Below, one piece after another: positions 1 through 6,898 of a DNA stretch of 34,447 nt. Source of the stretch: Mycoplasmatota bacterium (lineage in GTDB: Bacteria > Bacillota_I > Bacilli_A > Izemoplasmatales > Hujiaoplasmataceae); contig JAEIOE010000022.1 in the NCBI GenBank assembly GCA_016342455.1, forward strand, positions 1 through 34,447. The letters run 5' to 3'. The notes beneath the pieces were generated by a model. The model searched no databases and had not been told where the DNA came from. It was given only the letters and a program-made list of their open reading frames with translations. Numbering within the stretch: position 1 is the stretch's first letter; each line of letters opens with the position of its first letter. Made by a program: the position numbers and the translations under genes.

Positions 1-193
1 TGGCATGGTTATTTTTCCTTTCATCTTTGTATGCATATACTATTATAACCACTGTTTAAAAACCATACCAATCCACTTTCATATTCCCTCCTTATCGATA
101 ACCATCTATATAGATACTCATCTATATTATAAACAATATTTAAATTTAGTCAAGTACTCTCCTGTTGTTTACAAAAACTTTACAAAAGATTAA

Positions 194-222
194 AAGATGT
201 GCTGAAAAGCACATCTTTTTGT
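194..222. terminator. Perfect 12-bp hairpin, probable intrinsic terminator
   Basis: The arms at 194-205 and 210-221 are perfectly complementary around a GAAA loop, with an A-run on one side and a T-run on the other. The symmetry means it could act on either strand. It lies between the left window edge and the end of the minus-strand TrhA-like gene. No coding region in positions 1-193 is convincing, so the gene it would serve on the plus strand must lie outside the window. Confidence 0.7.
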
Positions 223-258
223 TATATATATCTGCATTTTTAACTATTACATTTCCAA

Positions 259-287
259 AGGACTATTATAATATTTTCAATAGTCCT
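259..287 (-). terminator. 9-bp hairpin just past the TrhA-like gene
   Basis: AGGACTATT at 259-267 pairs with AATAGTCCT at 279-287, 11 bases downstream of the stop of the minus-strand gene that ends at 298. Only a weak T-tract follows on the minus strand, so it may act with the stronger hairpin at 194-221. Confidence 0.4.
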
Positions 288-297
288 AATGAATAGT

Positions 298-933
298 TTA
301 AATCAAAATCATTGAAACAGCTATAAAATGTACAATGCTACCACCAAGGACAAACAGGTGCCATACAAGATGGGTATAATGCCAGTTTTTTTTCGCATGA
401 GATAGAATATAAAATGGAATTCCCCCGCTATACAATATCCCACCAAGGATAATATAAGTTATGATTTGACTTAAGGTATTGCTTTCTAAATCAGTCCATA
501 GAATTAGAATAGACCAGCCCATAATGAGATAAAGTACAATATGAATTACTATCCATTTCTTAGGAAAAAAGAGTTTTAAGCCAATTCCGATACCGGCGAT
601 TACCCATAAAACAATAAGCAAAGTTATGCCCGATAGTGAGTTGATACTAAGAAGAATAAATGGTGTATAAGTCCCAGCAATTAATAGGTAAATAGCGATT
701 TGATCCAAACTCTGCAGTCTGTAAAAGCCACTAACTGTAGGCATTTTTATTGCGTGATGAATGGTTGAAAACAAATATAGCGCAATTAAACTAGCTCCAT
801 AAATAGTAATTGCAGTTACTTCAATACTCGTGTCTGAACGAAGTAACAAATACACTAATCCTGTAATTGATAGTAATACCCCAATTCCATGGCTTATCGT
901 ATTGGCTAATCGATCTCCTAAATGTGTATGCAT
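298..933 (-). CDS. trhA: Hemolysin III / TrhA family membrane protein (PAQR-like)
   Basis: A 211-residue integral membrane protein of the hemolysin III family, a bacterial branch of the PAQR superfamily. Seen in the sequence: a short N-terminus with DRLANTISHGIG, about seven hydrophobic segments, STIHHAI near residue 58, the segment around YRLQSLDQIAIYLLIAGTYTP, and a C-terminal HLVWHLFVLGGSIVHF. The conserved His and Asp residues are those thought to bind metal in this superfamily. Length is typical. The start is set by GAGGTG six bases upstream of the ATG. Family members were first named for haemolysis but are now linked to membrane homeostasis; no exact role can be read here. It follows the permease gene by 52 bases with no terminator between, so it may be read from the MarR operon promoter. 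Confidence 0.85.
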   Translation of the reverse strand: MHTHLGDRLANTISHGIGVLLSITGLVYLLLRSDTSIEVTAITIYGASLIALYLFSTIHHAIKMPTVSGFYRLQSLDQIAIYLLIAGTYTPFILLSINSLSGITLLIVLWVIAGIGIGLKLFFPKKWIVIHIVLYLIMGWSILILWTDLESNTLSQIITYIILGGILYSGGIPFYILSHAKKNWHYTHLVWHLFVLGGSIVHFIAVSMILI

Positions 934-985
934 TGTATCACCTCGTTATTCATAATATACCATTAAAAAACTAAACTAACCAGAT

Positions 986-1531
986 TTATTTACTATCCAA
1001 CATGCTAATTGATGATTTAGTTATATTCTCTATATCCTTTTTTGATAATAGTTGTTCTACAATATAAGATCCTAATATGAATATGACAATTGCAGCTACA
1101 ATATTTGTCATTGTGAATACAAACCCGAAGTTTGCAAATTCATAAATTAGTATTGGTAATTTCATAGAAGACCAAATTCCTAAGAAGAAAACTATATATC
1201 TAATATTAGCATGTTTCTTTAATAATATCGCGCTGATTGGAAAAGCCATATATAGTGGTCCAGCTGCAAGTCCACCAAGTAGCCCTGCATATACATATCC
1301 CATTAAACCAGATTTTTCACCCATATACTTTATCATTTGTTCTTTTGATACAAACACATCAAGTAATCCAATGAGGATAAAAATAGGTGGAACAAATGAT
1401 AACATCGTTAATACGTTGTTCCAAGAGACTAATAGAATTTCTTCTGAATTACTCCAATCATTTAGTGAAATAATTACCATTGCTAATAGAATAGCACTTA
1501 AGAACCAGTACTTTTTAATATATTTCAACAT
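986..1531 (-). CDS. Half-size permease, COG0701/ArsP-like (second of a pair)
   Basis: A 181-residue hydrophobic protein with about five membrane segments. The motif GGLAAGPLYMAFPIS near residues 85-99 resembles the pore-region motif of the COG0701 (DUF318, PF03773) permeases, which normally have about ten segments in one chain and include organoarsenical exporters. It resembles the upstream neighbour, whose equivalent motif is AFPFGKSLLDIG, so the two look like separate halves of one transporter. The start overlaps the upstream stop by one base (TAATG) with GGGGG nine bases before, which indicates translational coupling and fixed stoichiometry. The substrate cannot be read; arsenicals, metals or small organics are all possible. 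Last gene of the MarR-controlled set, or followed by the TrhA-like gene. Confidence 0.7.
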   Translation of the reverse strand: MLKYIKKYWFLSAILLAMVIISLNDWSNSEEILLVSWNNVLTMLSFVPPIFILIGLLDVFVSKEQMIKYMGEKSGLMGYVYAGLLGGLAAGPLYMAFPISAILLKKHANIRYIVFFLGIWSSMKLPILIYEFANFGFVFTMTNIVAAIVIFILGSYIVEQLLSKKDIENITKSSISMLDSK

Positions 1532-2028
1532 TATAAAACCCCCACACTAACAAATAGTAATATAAACAAAGCAAATACTATAACTAAGGTATATCCTAGT
1601 ATGTTTCTAAGCACAGTAAATTTAGTCCCAAAATACATTTTTTCCACCGATATTGACACAATACCAACAGACATCAATCCAGCAACAAAAGCCGCAACTT
1701 GAGGATATCCTGCCCCAATATCCAATAAACTTTTACCAAACGGAAAGGCTAAGAAAGATGGCATAAAGGCAATACTACCTATAATACTCGATAACAGAAT
1801 ACCTAATATACCGCTATCTTCTCCAAGTAGACTTTTAATCAATTCTCTATCCAACATAACTAACATAATCCCCATAAGTAGCATTATTGGTATAAGACTA
1901 GGTAAAAGTTTAACAAAGGATTTATATCCTTTTTTTAGAGCTAGTATAGCTCTTTGTTTATCTTTAATAAATGCAAGAATAAGTAATATACCAACTCCTC
2001 CATACAAAATGTAACTAGTAATACTCAT
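1531..2028 (-). CDS. Half-size permease, COG0701/ArsP-like (first of a pair)
   Basis: A 165-residue membrane protein with four to five hydrophobic segments. The central part (about residues 80-125), with SLIPIMLLMGIML upstream and FMPSFLAFPFGKSLLD followed by GYPQVAAFVAGLM, matches the second conserved block of COG0701 permeases. It is about half the usual family length and is followed at once by a related half-size protein, so a heterodimeric transporter is the simplest reading. The start lies three bases after the stop of the reductase gene, with only a weak upstream AGG, so it is probably translated by coupling. Substrate unknown. Confidence 0.7.
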   Translation of the reverse strand: MSITSYILYGGVGILLILAFIKDKQRAILALKKGYKSFVKLLPSLIPIMLLMGIMLVMLDRELIKSLLGEDSGILGILLSSIIGSIAFMPSFLAFPFGKSLLDIGAGYPQVAAFVAGLMSVGIVSISVEKMYFGTKFTVLRNILGYTLVIVFALFILLFVSVGVL

Positions 2029-2030
2029 TT

Positions 2031-2732
2031 CTAATAGCCTAGGAATGGATCAAAAATCATACAAGATTTCTTAATGTCTAATTTCTTTAATGTATCTTTT
2101 ACAGACTTGATAGCTTTCTGACTTCCACTTATATAATAATATGCATTATTCTTATGTTTCTTAGCAAGTTCTGAATATGCATTTACTGTGTCTTCAATTG
2201 TATAAACATAATGTACATCAAATGATTTATTACGTTTTACAGTTTCATTTATCATATCTTCAAACATAAAATGATCAACGGAAGAATATACCAAATCTAC
2301 TTTCCTATCCGTATTGTTATCTAATTGTTTTAATAGTGCTCTTATTGGAGTGATTCCTACACCCATCCCAATCATTACTAATGGCGATTCTTGATCTTGA
2401 AGTGTAAACCATCCAAATGGTCCTCTCATTTTAATCAAATCACCTTTACTCATATTAATTAGTTTTTTCTTAAAGTTACTAATATTCTTACCGGTTCTTG
2501 TTCCTAATAAGATTAGTCCCTCTTCTGCTGTAGAAGCAATAGAGAATGCTCTCCATTTCTTTCCTTTTAATTCTTTATCTTTGATACTAAATATTGCATG
2601 AGTTCCAGGAACCCATTTTAATCCTTTAGATGCTTGTAATGAAATCTCATAGTAATCTTCAAATACATTCTTTGCATCTATAAATTCAAGCATTGCAGTT
2701 TTTCCTATACCTTTAAAATCTTTCAGTTTCAT
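2031..2732 (-). CDS. FAD/NAD(P)-binding oxidoreductase, ferredoxin reductase-like
   Basis: A 233-residue soluble flavoprotein of the ferredoxin-NADP reductase fold. The N-terminal beta-barrel (about residues 1-105) carries RAFSIAS, the equivalent of the family's RxYS flavin-binding motif. The C-terminal nucleotide-binding half (about 110-233) starts with MIGMGVGITPIRALL, the NAD(P) loop, and ends CMIFDPFLGY. No cysteine cluster for a 2Fe-2S centre is present, so it needs an external electron partner or reduces a small molecule directly. GGAG is correctly spaced before the ATG. It sits between the MarR regulator and two half-permeases, which suggests redox chemistry linked to a transported compound. 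The natural acceptor is unknown. Confidence 0.8.
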   Translation of the reverse strand: MKLKDFKGIGKTAMLEFIDAKNVFEDYYEISLQASKGLKWVPGTHAIFSIKDKELKGKKWRAFSIASTAEEGLILLGTRTGKNISNFKKKLINMSKGDLIKMRGPFGWFTLQDQESPLVMIGMGVGITPIRALLKQLDNNTDRKVDLVYSSVDHFMFEDMINETVKRNKSFDVHYVYTIEDTVNAYSELAKKHKNNAYYYISGSQKAIKSVKDTLKKLDIKKSCMIFDPFLGY

Positions 2733-2734
2733 TT

Positions 2735-3166
2735 TTATTCTCCTTTTTGTTTTCTTATTTTTTTTTCAAATGATCTTACATTTTTATAGAACTCATCCAG
2801 TTCTTCTTCTTCAAATACTTCAAAGAATGTATCTAAAAATTCAATATGCTTTGGCAACATTTCTTCATAAAATTCCTTACCATTATCAGTTAACTCAATC
2901 CAAGTAATCCTTTTATCTGATTTATCTTTATACTTTATTACATATTCTTTCTCTAGCAACTTATTCACAAAGTACGTAATTGCACCACTTGTAATAAATG
3001 CTATTTCACCAAGTCTTTGTGTTTTAGATTTCCCTTTAACGTATAGATGGCTTATTATTTTGAATTCAGTAGGTGTTATTCCATAGTTATATATATCTTT
3101 TCCCACATTATTAATCAGCGTTATATTTAGTTTAGTTAAAGCAATCATTATTTTAGTTTTGTCCAT
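2735..3166 (-). CDS. MarR-family transcriptional regulator
   Basis: A 143-residue winged-helix regulator. Helices around residues 31-75 (ITPTEFKIISHLYVKG, then QRLGEIAFITSGAITYFVNKLL) form the helix-turn-helix, and YVIKYKDKSDKRITWIELTDNG is the wing, with the DKR signature of MarR proteins. The C-terminal helix is charged and would dimerise. The start follows GGAGA by eight bases. It is the first gene of an operon with the reductase and two half-permeases. Two palindromes directly upstream, one over the -10 box, make autorepression relieved by a ligand the likely mode of control. The ligand is not identifiable. Confidence 0.9.
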   Translation of the reverse strand: MDKTKIMIALTKLNITLINNVGKDIYNYGITPTEFKIISHLYVKGKSKTQRLGEIAFITSGAITYFVNKLLEKEYVIKYKDKSDKRITWIELTDNGKEFYEEMLPKHIEFLDTFFEVFEEEELDEFYKNVRSFEKKIRKQKGE

Positions 3167-3177
3167 AATTTCTCCTT

Positions 3178-3216
3178 ATCTTAACACTAAGATGTTTTTA
3201 TCTTAACATTAAGATA
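3178..3216. promoter_or_regulatory. Twin MarR-type operators
   Basis: Two near-identical palindromes lie in tandem: ATCTTAACACTAAGAT at 3178-3193 and ATCTTAACATTAAGAT at 3200-3215, the latter extending to 8-bp arms (3199-3216). Their centres are 22 bp apart, about two helical turns, so two dimers would bind on the same DNA face. One overlaps the predicted -10 box and the other covers the start of the transcript. That they bind the adjacent MarR protein is inference. Confidence 0.75.
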
Positions 3217-3228
3217 TAATTATTACAA
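3200..3228 (-). promoter_or_regulatory. Promoter of the MarR-reductase-permease operon
   Basis: Reading the minus strand, TTGTAA (3228-3223) and TAAGAT (3205-3200) are separated by exactly 17 bp. The -10 box is embedded in the upstream operator palindrome. The transcript would start near 3193, giving a leader of about 27 nt that contains the GGAG site. Confidence 0.6.
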
Positions 3229-3229
3229 A

Positions 3230-3573
3230 TGATTTGCTTAAAAAAAGAAAGAGAAGTGTTTTAGCACTTTAAAAACCGAATGCATCTATTTACAAGACAA
3301 TTTTTACACTTATAACGTAGAAACTATTGTAAATGAGAACATGTTCTATTACAATAATGAAAGATTACAAGAAAAAATAAAAGAACTCGCTTCTTTTTAA
3401 TTTAGGAAGCAAGTTCTTTCGACTCTTTTTATTTAATTGTCCATTTTAAGGAAACTAACTCTATGGGCTTTGTTTTACTGTTTATATCATTAGTAGTAAC
3501 TATTAACAATACAGCAGGTATATTGGTAAGATGTTAATAGAAACATTGTATTACATGCATATAATATGGTTCT
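3230..3573. other. Intergenic stretch without a supported gene
   Basis: Between the MarR promoter and the end of the DUF445 gene I see no convincing gene. It holds a strong minus-strand terminator (3369-3418) and a weak 5-bp hairpin (AAGTG at 3254-3258 with CACTT at 3265-3269). A 24-codon hydrophobic reading frame at 3463-3537 (+) has a poorly spaced ribosome site and is not supported. Confidence 0.5.
3369..3418 (-). terminator. Intrinsic terminator for the DUF445 gene
   Basis: A 13-bp stem with one mismatch pairs 3381-3393 with 3406-3418. On the minus strand it is followed by a run of about ten Ts broken by one A. It lies about 155 bases beyond the DUF445 stop and before the divergent-facing MarR promoter. 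Confidence 0.75.
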
Positions 3574-4170
3574 TTATAAAAAAATAGTTATCAAATATTG
3601 AAGAATTCCTATGAAGCCTCCTAGAAACAAGCCTATTATTTCAACAAATTTCAATTCTTTATTCATTAAACCAAAAATTATTTTTTCAAATTCAACAAAA
3701 TCAAGCTCATCAATTCTGTTTTTTACAATTTCACGAATATTAAGATTATCAATACCTACAGAGCGGAATTCATCAATCATTTGATCAAATATCTCATCTC
3801 CGTTTTTATCTAAATACTTGGTAATAAAACCATGTATATCTCCTCCTAGAAACATAGCTACCATAGGTGGAATCACTTCTACTAATTTTTCGGTGATTAC
3901 TTCTTTTAATTTTTTCTTTATTACATCAAGTTTTTCTTCACCCAATAATTGATTCATAATAACTTCTTTGGATAACAATTCCTTTTCAATCGTATCAGCT
4001 AAAGATACTGCCATTTGATTTTTTCTTCTAGGAAATACTCCTTGAAAAGTAATCCCTAAAACTTTATGTGGGTTTATCGGTCTAAATAACATTTTAATAG
4101 CAACTTTATTAGTAATCCAACCAATTAAGCCTCCAATTAAAACGAGCAAAATAAAACGTAATATATCCAT
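3574..4170 (-). CDS. DUF445 family membrane protein (YheB-like)
   Basis: A DUF445 protein of about 198 residues. The N-terminal membrane helix ends in IGWITNKVAIKMLFRP, followed by FQGVFPRRK, the family hallmark. The middle is a charged helical region, and a second hydrophobic helix lies at the C-terminus. Bacillus YheB is related and longer. Function is unknown in the family; membrane-associated roles have been proposed. An upstream ATG at 4182 is in frame, but GGAGAAG lies inside that extension and is ideally placed for the ATG at 4170, so the shorter start is preferred. Monocistronic, with its own promoter and terminator. Confidence 0.8.
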   Translation of the reverse strand: MDILRFILLVLIGGLIGWITNKVAIKMLFRPINPHKVLGITFQGVFPRRKNQMAVSLADTIEKELLSKEVIMNQLLGEEKLDVIKKKLKEVITEKLVEVIPPMVAMFLGGDIHGFITKYLDKNGDEIFDQMIDEFRSVGIDNLNIREIVKNRIDELDFVEFEKIIFGLMNKELKFVEIIGLFLGGFIGILQYLITIFL

Positions 4171-4231
4171 AATCTTCTCCATTAGTAATTTTAATAAATT
4201 ATATCATATATCATTCCATATATTAGATAGT

Positions 4232-4260
4232 AGTATAACATATGGTCTTTAATGTGTCTA
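4232..4260 (-). promoter_or_regulatory. Predicted promoter of the DUF445 gene
   Basis: On the minus strand TAGACA (4260-4255) and TATACT (4237-4232) are 17 bp apart. Transcription would start near 4225, about 55 bases before the preferred start codon. Confidence 0.45.
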
Positions 4261-4329
4261 CTTACTCTTATTATTACATTTTTCAATCTTTTTACTTATG
4301 ATACTACTCCTTGTTACAGTAGTTAATTG

Positions 4330-4341
4330 GTAAGCGTCAAA
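4330..4341 (+). repeat. IS66 left terminal inverted repeat
   Basis: GTAAGCGTCAAA, exact inverse of 6806-6817. Similarity resumes at ATATCTA (4348-4354), mirrored at the right end. Confidence 0.9.
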
Positions 4342-4414
4342 TGATGCATATCTAAAAAACAGAATAATAAAATAGTATAATACCTTCAAACAATAAATTT
4401 GGAGGTATTTTTTA

Positions 4415-4732
4415 ATGAAACAAGATCCAGAATATCAAGCGAAATGTCTAGAGTTAGTAAACGAGTATAAATTAACCAACCAAACTATGAAAGTTTTTTC
4501 TGAAGAACACAATGTAAAAGTATATCAATTACAGTACTGGCTAAAGAAATATAAACTAAGCTCAAAGTAAACCAAAACGAACTTCACAGAAGTCAAAGTT
4601 ATAAAAAAGCCTGTTGTTGAATCTACAATTAGAATCACTTCTGGGAAACTAATAATTGAAATACCTAATAATTTTAATGAGGGAACGTTATTAAAATTAT
4701 TGAAAGTAGTTGATCAAGTTTGTTTAACTTAG
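4415..4732 (+). pseudogene. tnpA: IS66 tnpA (accessory protein), one in-frame TAA
   Basis: The reading frame starts at an ATG with GGAGG ten bases upstream and encodes an N-terminal helical DNA-binding-like part (TMKVFSEEHNVKVYQLQYWL), as in Firmicutes IS66 TnpA. A TAA at 4568-4570 stops it after 51 codons. The same frame then continues without a shift through FTEVKVIKKP and a typical C-terminal IEIPNNFNEGTLLKLLK to a TAG at 4730-4732. Total length with the stop read through is 105 residues, the normal family length. The protein supports transposition with TnpB and TnpC. The 51-residue product alone is unlikely to work, unless the stop is read through. Confidence 0.85.
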
Positions 4733-5073
4733 ACAAAATCAAAAATGTTTATCTAGCTACTGGAATAACCGATTTAAGAAAATCAATAGATGGATTAGTT
4801 ACGATAGTTCAAACACAGTTTAAACTAGATATATATAATCAAAGTTTATTTGTATTTTGTAATAGAGCCAATAATAAGATAAAGATTATTCATTTTGATA
4901 ATGGATTTTGGTTATATTACAGAAGATTAGAAAGCGAGAAATTTAAATGGCCGATATCAGCCAATCAAACAATAAACATCAGTTACTCAGAAATTGAGTG
5001 GTTACTGAATGCTCACCAAATAAGGATTCAAAAACGTAAATTTAAACAAATTAAAGAACGTGTATATTACTGA
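4720..5073 (+). CDS. tnpB: IS66 TnpB (Orf2 accessory protein)
   Basis: A 117-residue protein of the IS66 Orf2 family (PF05717). YLATGITDLRKSIDGL near residues 11-26 is the family signature; LFVFCNRANNKIKIIHFDNGFWLYYRRLE and the C-terminal WLL segment also fit. It is full length and uninterrupted. The best start is a TTG that overlaps the end of tnpA by 13 bases, suggesting translational coupling. It is needed for transposition in the family, but its biochemical role is not settled. It is the only one of the three element genes left open here. Confidence 0.9.
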   Translation: MFNLDKIKNVYLATGITDLRKSIDGLVTIVQTQFKLDIYNQSLFVFCNRANNKIKIIHFDNGFWLYYRRLESEKFKWPISANQTINISYSEIEWLLNAHQIRIQKRKFKQIKERVYY

Positions 5074-5092
5074 GAAAATATATGATATAAAG

Positions 5093-5123
5093 CCGCTAAA
5101 AACAATGATATTTAGCGGTTTTT
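5093..5123 (+). terminator. Hairpin between tnpB and tnpC
   Basis: CCGCTAAA (5093-5100) pairs with TTTAGCGG (5111-5118), followed by five Ts. It could terminate or attenuate transcription before tnpC and so limit transposase production. Confidence 0.6.
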
Positions 5124-5168
5124 ATGGTATAATATAAGAGTACAAATAACTAGAAAGGTTCCTATATT

Positions 5169-6731
5169 ATGACTGATAAAATCACTAAATTTATAGAAGA
5201 AAACTCAGAACTAAAAGAATATATTTCCTCATTAGAAAATCAGTCTAATAAATTAGAATCTGAAGTTAATAATCTAAAAACAGTATTAACGTAAATAGAC
5301 GTTGAGATAAAGTTATTAAAAGAGGCTATGGTTTTATCTAGAGCTAAGAGGTTTGGATCTAGTTCTGAAAAAACACCTCAAGGTCAGCTCGCTTTGGAGT
5401 TCTTTGATGAAGCTGAAAAAGAAAGTAATTTAAATGCAGTTGAACCTACTGCCCAAAAGACATTTAAAAAGAAAAGGAAATCAAGAACTGAAAATATCAG
5501 TAATCTAGAAACTGAAGTTGTAGAACATACATTATCAGATTCAGATGCTATATGTCCAAACTGTAATACAGCACTTAAAAAAATGAGTGAAGAATCTAGA
5601 GAAACCATTAAGTTATATAAGAAAGTAATTCGTTCCATTGAAAAACGAGCTATTTATTCTTGTCCTAAGTGTAGTTTGGTAGTTAAGGCTTCTATGCCTA
5701 AACTACCAATAGAAGGCTCTTTAGCTACTAGTAGTACTTTAGCTCAAGTTATCGTTGATAAATACGCTAACGGCTTACCACTATACAGACAAAGTCAAGA
5801 TTATTCTAGAATTGGTCTTAATTTAAGTCGTCAGACTTTATCTAACTGGATGATGTAATCAAGTGAATTACTTGATATCATTTACAATCAAATGATATCT
5901 AAGTTATTATCGTTTGACATCTTACACGCAGATGAGACAACTCTTCAGGTTTTAAAGGAAAATGCTAGACCAGCTAAAACTAAATCTTATATGTGGTTAT
6001 ATAGAACCGGTAGGTTCGATACGCCAATTGTAATCTATGATTATTAAGCTAGTCGTAGCGGAAACATTCCTAAGAAATTCTTAGAAAGTTTTAATGGTTA
6101 TTTACATGTCGATGGTTATGCTGGTTATCAGGCAGTAGATAACATTACTTTAATTGGTTGCTTAGTTCATGTTAGAAGATATTTCAATGATGCTTATATT
6201 TCTTTAGGTAATATACCAGGCATTGAAGATACAGCTACGGCTAAGGGGCTTAATTACTGTAATAAGTTGTTTGCTTTAGACAAAAAATCAAAAGCTTTAG
6301 ACTTAGATCAAAGGTTTATTTTTAAACAAGAGAAAATTAAACCGATGTTTGTTGAGTTTTTAACCTGGGTTAATAACTCAAGTTTAGATGCTATGCCTAA
6401 GTCTAAATATGGTAAGGCTTTAAAGTACGCTAGTAATCAATTGCCTAATGTTATGCATTATTTAGAAAAGGCTGAACTTGATATTGATAATAATCTAGCT
6501 GAGATATCTATAAAACTATTTGTTATTGGCAGAAAGAACTGGTTATTTAGTAATACTGCGAGTGGCGCGGACGCTAGTGCTAGATTATACAGTATTGTTC
6601 AGACTTGTATTCTAAATAACGTTAATCCTTATGAATATGTAGATTATGTTTTAGATAAGTTAGCTAATATGACTATTAATGAAAACACTGATATTAAAGC
6701 GTTACTTCCTTGGAGTTATTCGAAAAATTAA
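5169..6731 (+). pseudogene. tnpC: IS66 tnpC transposase, three in-frame TAA stops
   Basis: Read through the stops, this frame gives a complete DDE transposase of about 520 residues. Parts in order: an N-terminal coiled coil, RFGSSSEK, a zinc-ribbon (CPNC and CPKC), then DILHADETTL (first Asp), YLHVDGYAGY (second Asp), and DNNLAEISIKLFVIGRKNW carrying the Glu, and a normal C-terminus. TAA occurs at 5292-5294 (codon 42), 5856-5858 (codon 230) and 6045-6047 (codon 293), with no frameshift. The last replaces the Gln usual in the Y-x-Y-Q motif of the family (from memory). Open segments of 176 and 154 codons remain, but none holds the whole catalytic triad. Probably inactive unless stops are suppressed or the protein is supplied in trans. 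Confidence 0.88.
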
Positions 6732-6749
6732 AATTTCGCTATATATACC

Positions 6750-6786
6750 AAAACCTTCATGACTTAGCGGCCATTAGGGTTTTTTG
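6750..6786 (+). terminator. Hairpin at the right end of the IS66 element
   Basis: AAAACC (6750-6755) pairs with GGTTTT (6778-6783), with an inner ATG/CAT pairing, followed by Ts. It probably ends the transposase transcript. Confidence 0.45.
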
Positions 6787-6805
6787 TTTGTCTAGATATA
6801 TTCTG

Positions 6806-6817
6806 TTTGACGCTTAC
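6806..6817 (-). repeat. IS66 right terminal inverted repeat
   Basis: TTTGACGCTTAC, the exact inverse of the left end at 4330-4341. Confidence 0.9.
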
Positions 6818-6831
6818 GCTCTTATTAGAAT

Positions 6832-6862
6832 AAAAAGAAAGTCATTTTCTGACTTTCTTTTA
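6832..6862 (-). terminator. Terminator of the GH43/CBM9 operon
   Basis: A perfect 12-bp stem (6833-6844 with 6850-6861) around a 5-base loop, with T-rich sequence on both strands. It lies 37 bases past the stop of the GH43 lipoprotein gene, which ends the minus-strand operon. Confidence 0.8.
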
Positions 6863-6898
6863 CATTTATAAATTTTAAATTCTTGTTTTTTTATTCTC

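Larger units (their letters stand above)
4330..6817 (+). mobile_element. IS66-family insertion sequence, full length but mutated
   Basis: A 2488-bp element with the IS66 layout tnpA-tnpB-tnpC on the plus strand. Its ends are GTAAGCGTCAAA and the exact inverse, and a further ATATCTA is conserved 18 bases in at both ends. The GTAA terminus is typical of the family. An 8-bp target duplication is expected, but the flanks (GTTAATTG left, GCTCTTAT right) do not match, so either the flanks changed or a recombination separated them. tnpB is intact; tnpA and tnpC contain in-frame TAA stops. The element sits between the DUF445 gene and the end of the GH43 operon and interrupts no recognisable gene. Confidence 0.92.

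Noticed and set aside
5-193. 62-codon open frame on the plus strand at the left edge
   Set aside because: No ribosome site, composition like translated AT-rich non-coding DNA, and no recognisable motif.
3463-3537. 24-codon hydrophobic frame (MGFVLLFISLVV...)
   Set aside because: Could be a toxin-like small peptide, but the AAGGA is about 12 bases away, there is no promoter I can defend, and chance occurrence is easy in AT-rich DNA.
4415-6731. Alternative genetic code with TAA as a sense codon
   Set aside because: tnpC and many host genes in the window end at TAA at the expected protein end, so a genome-wide reassignment is not supported. Only local readthrough or decay remains open.
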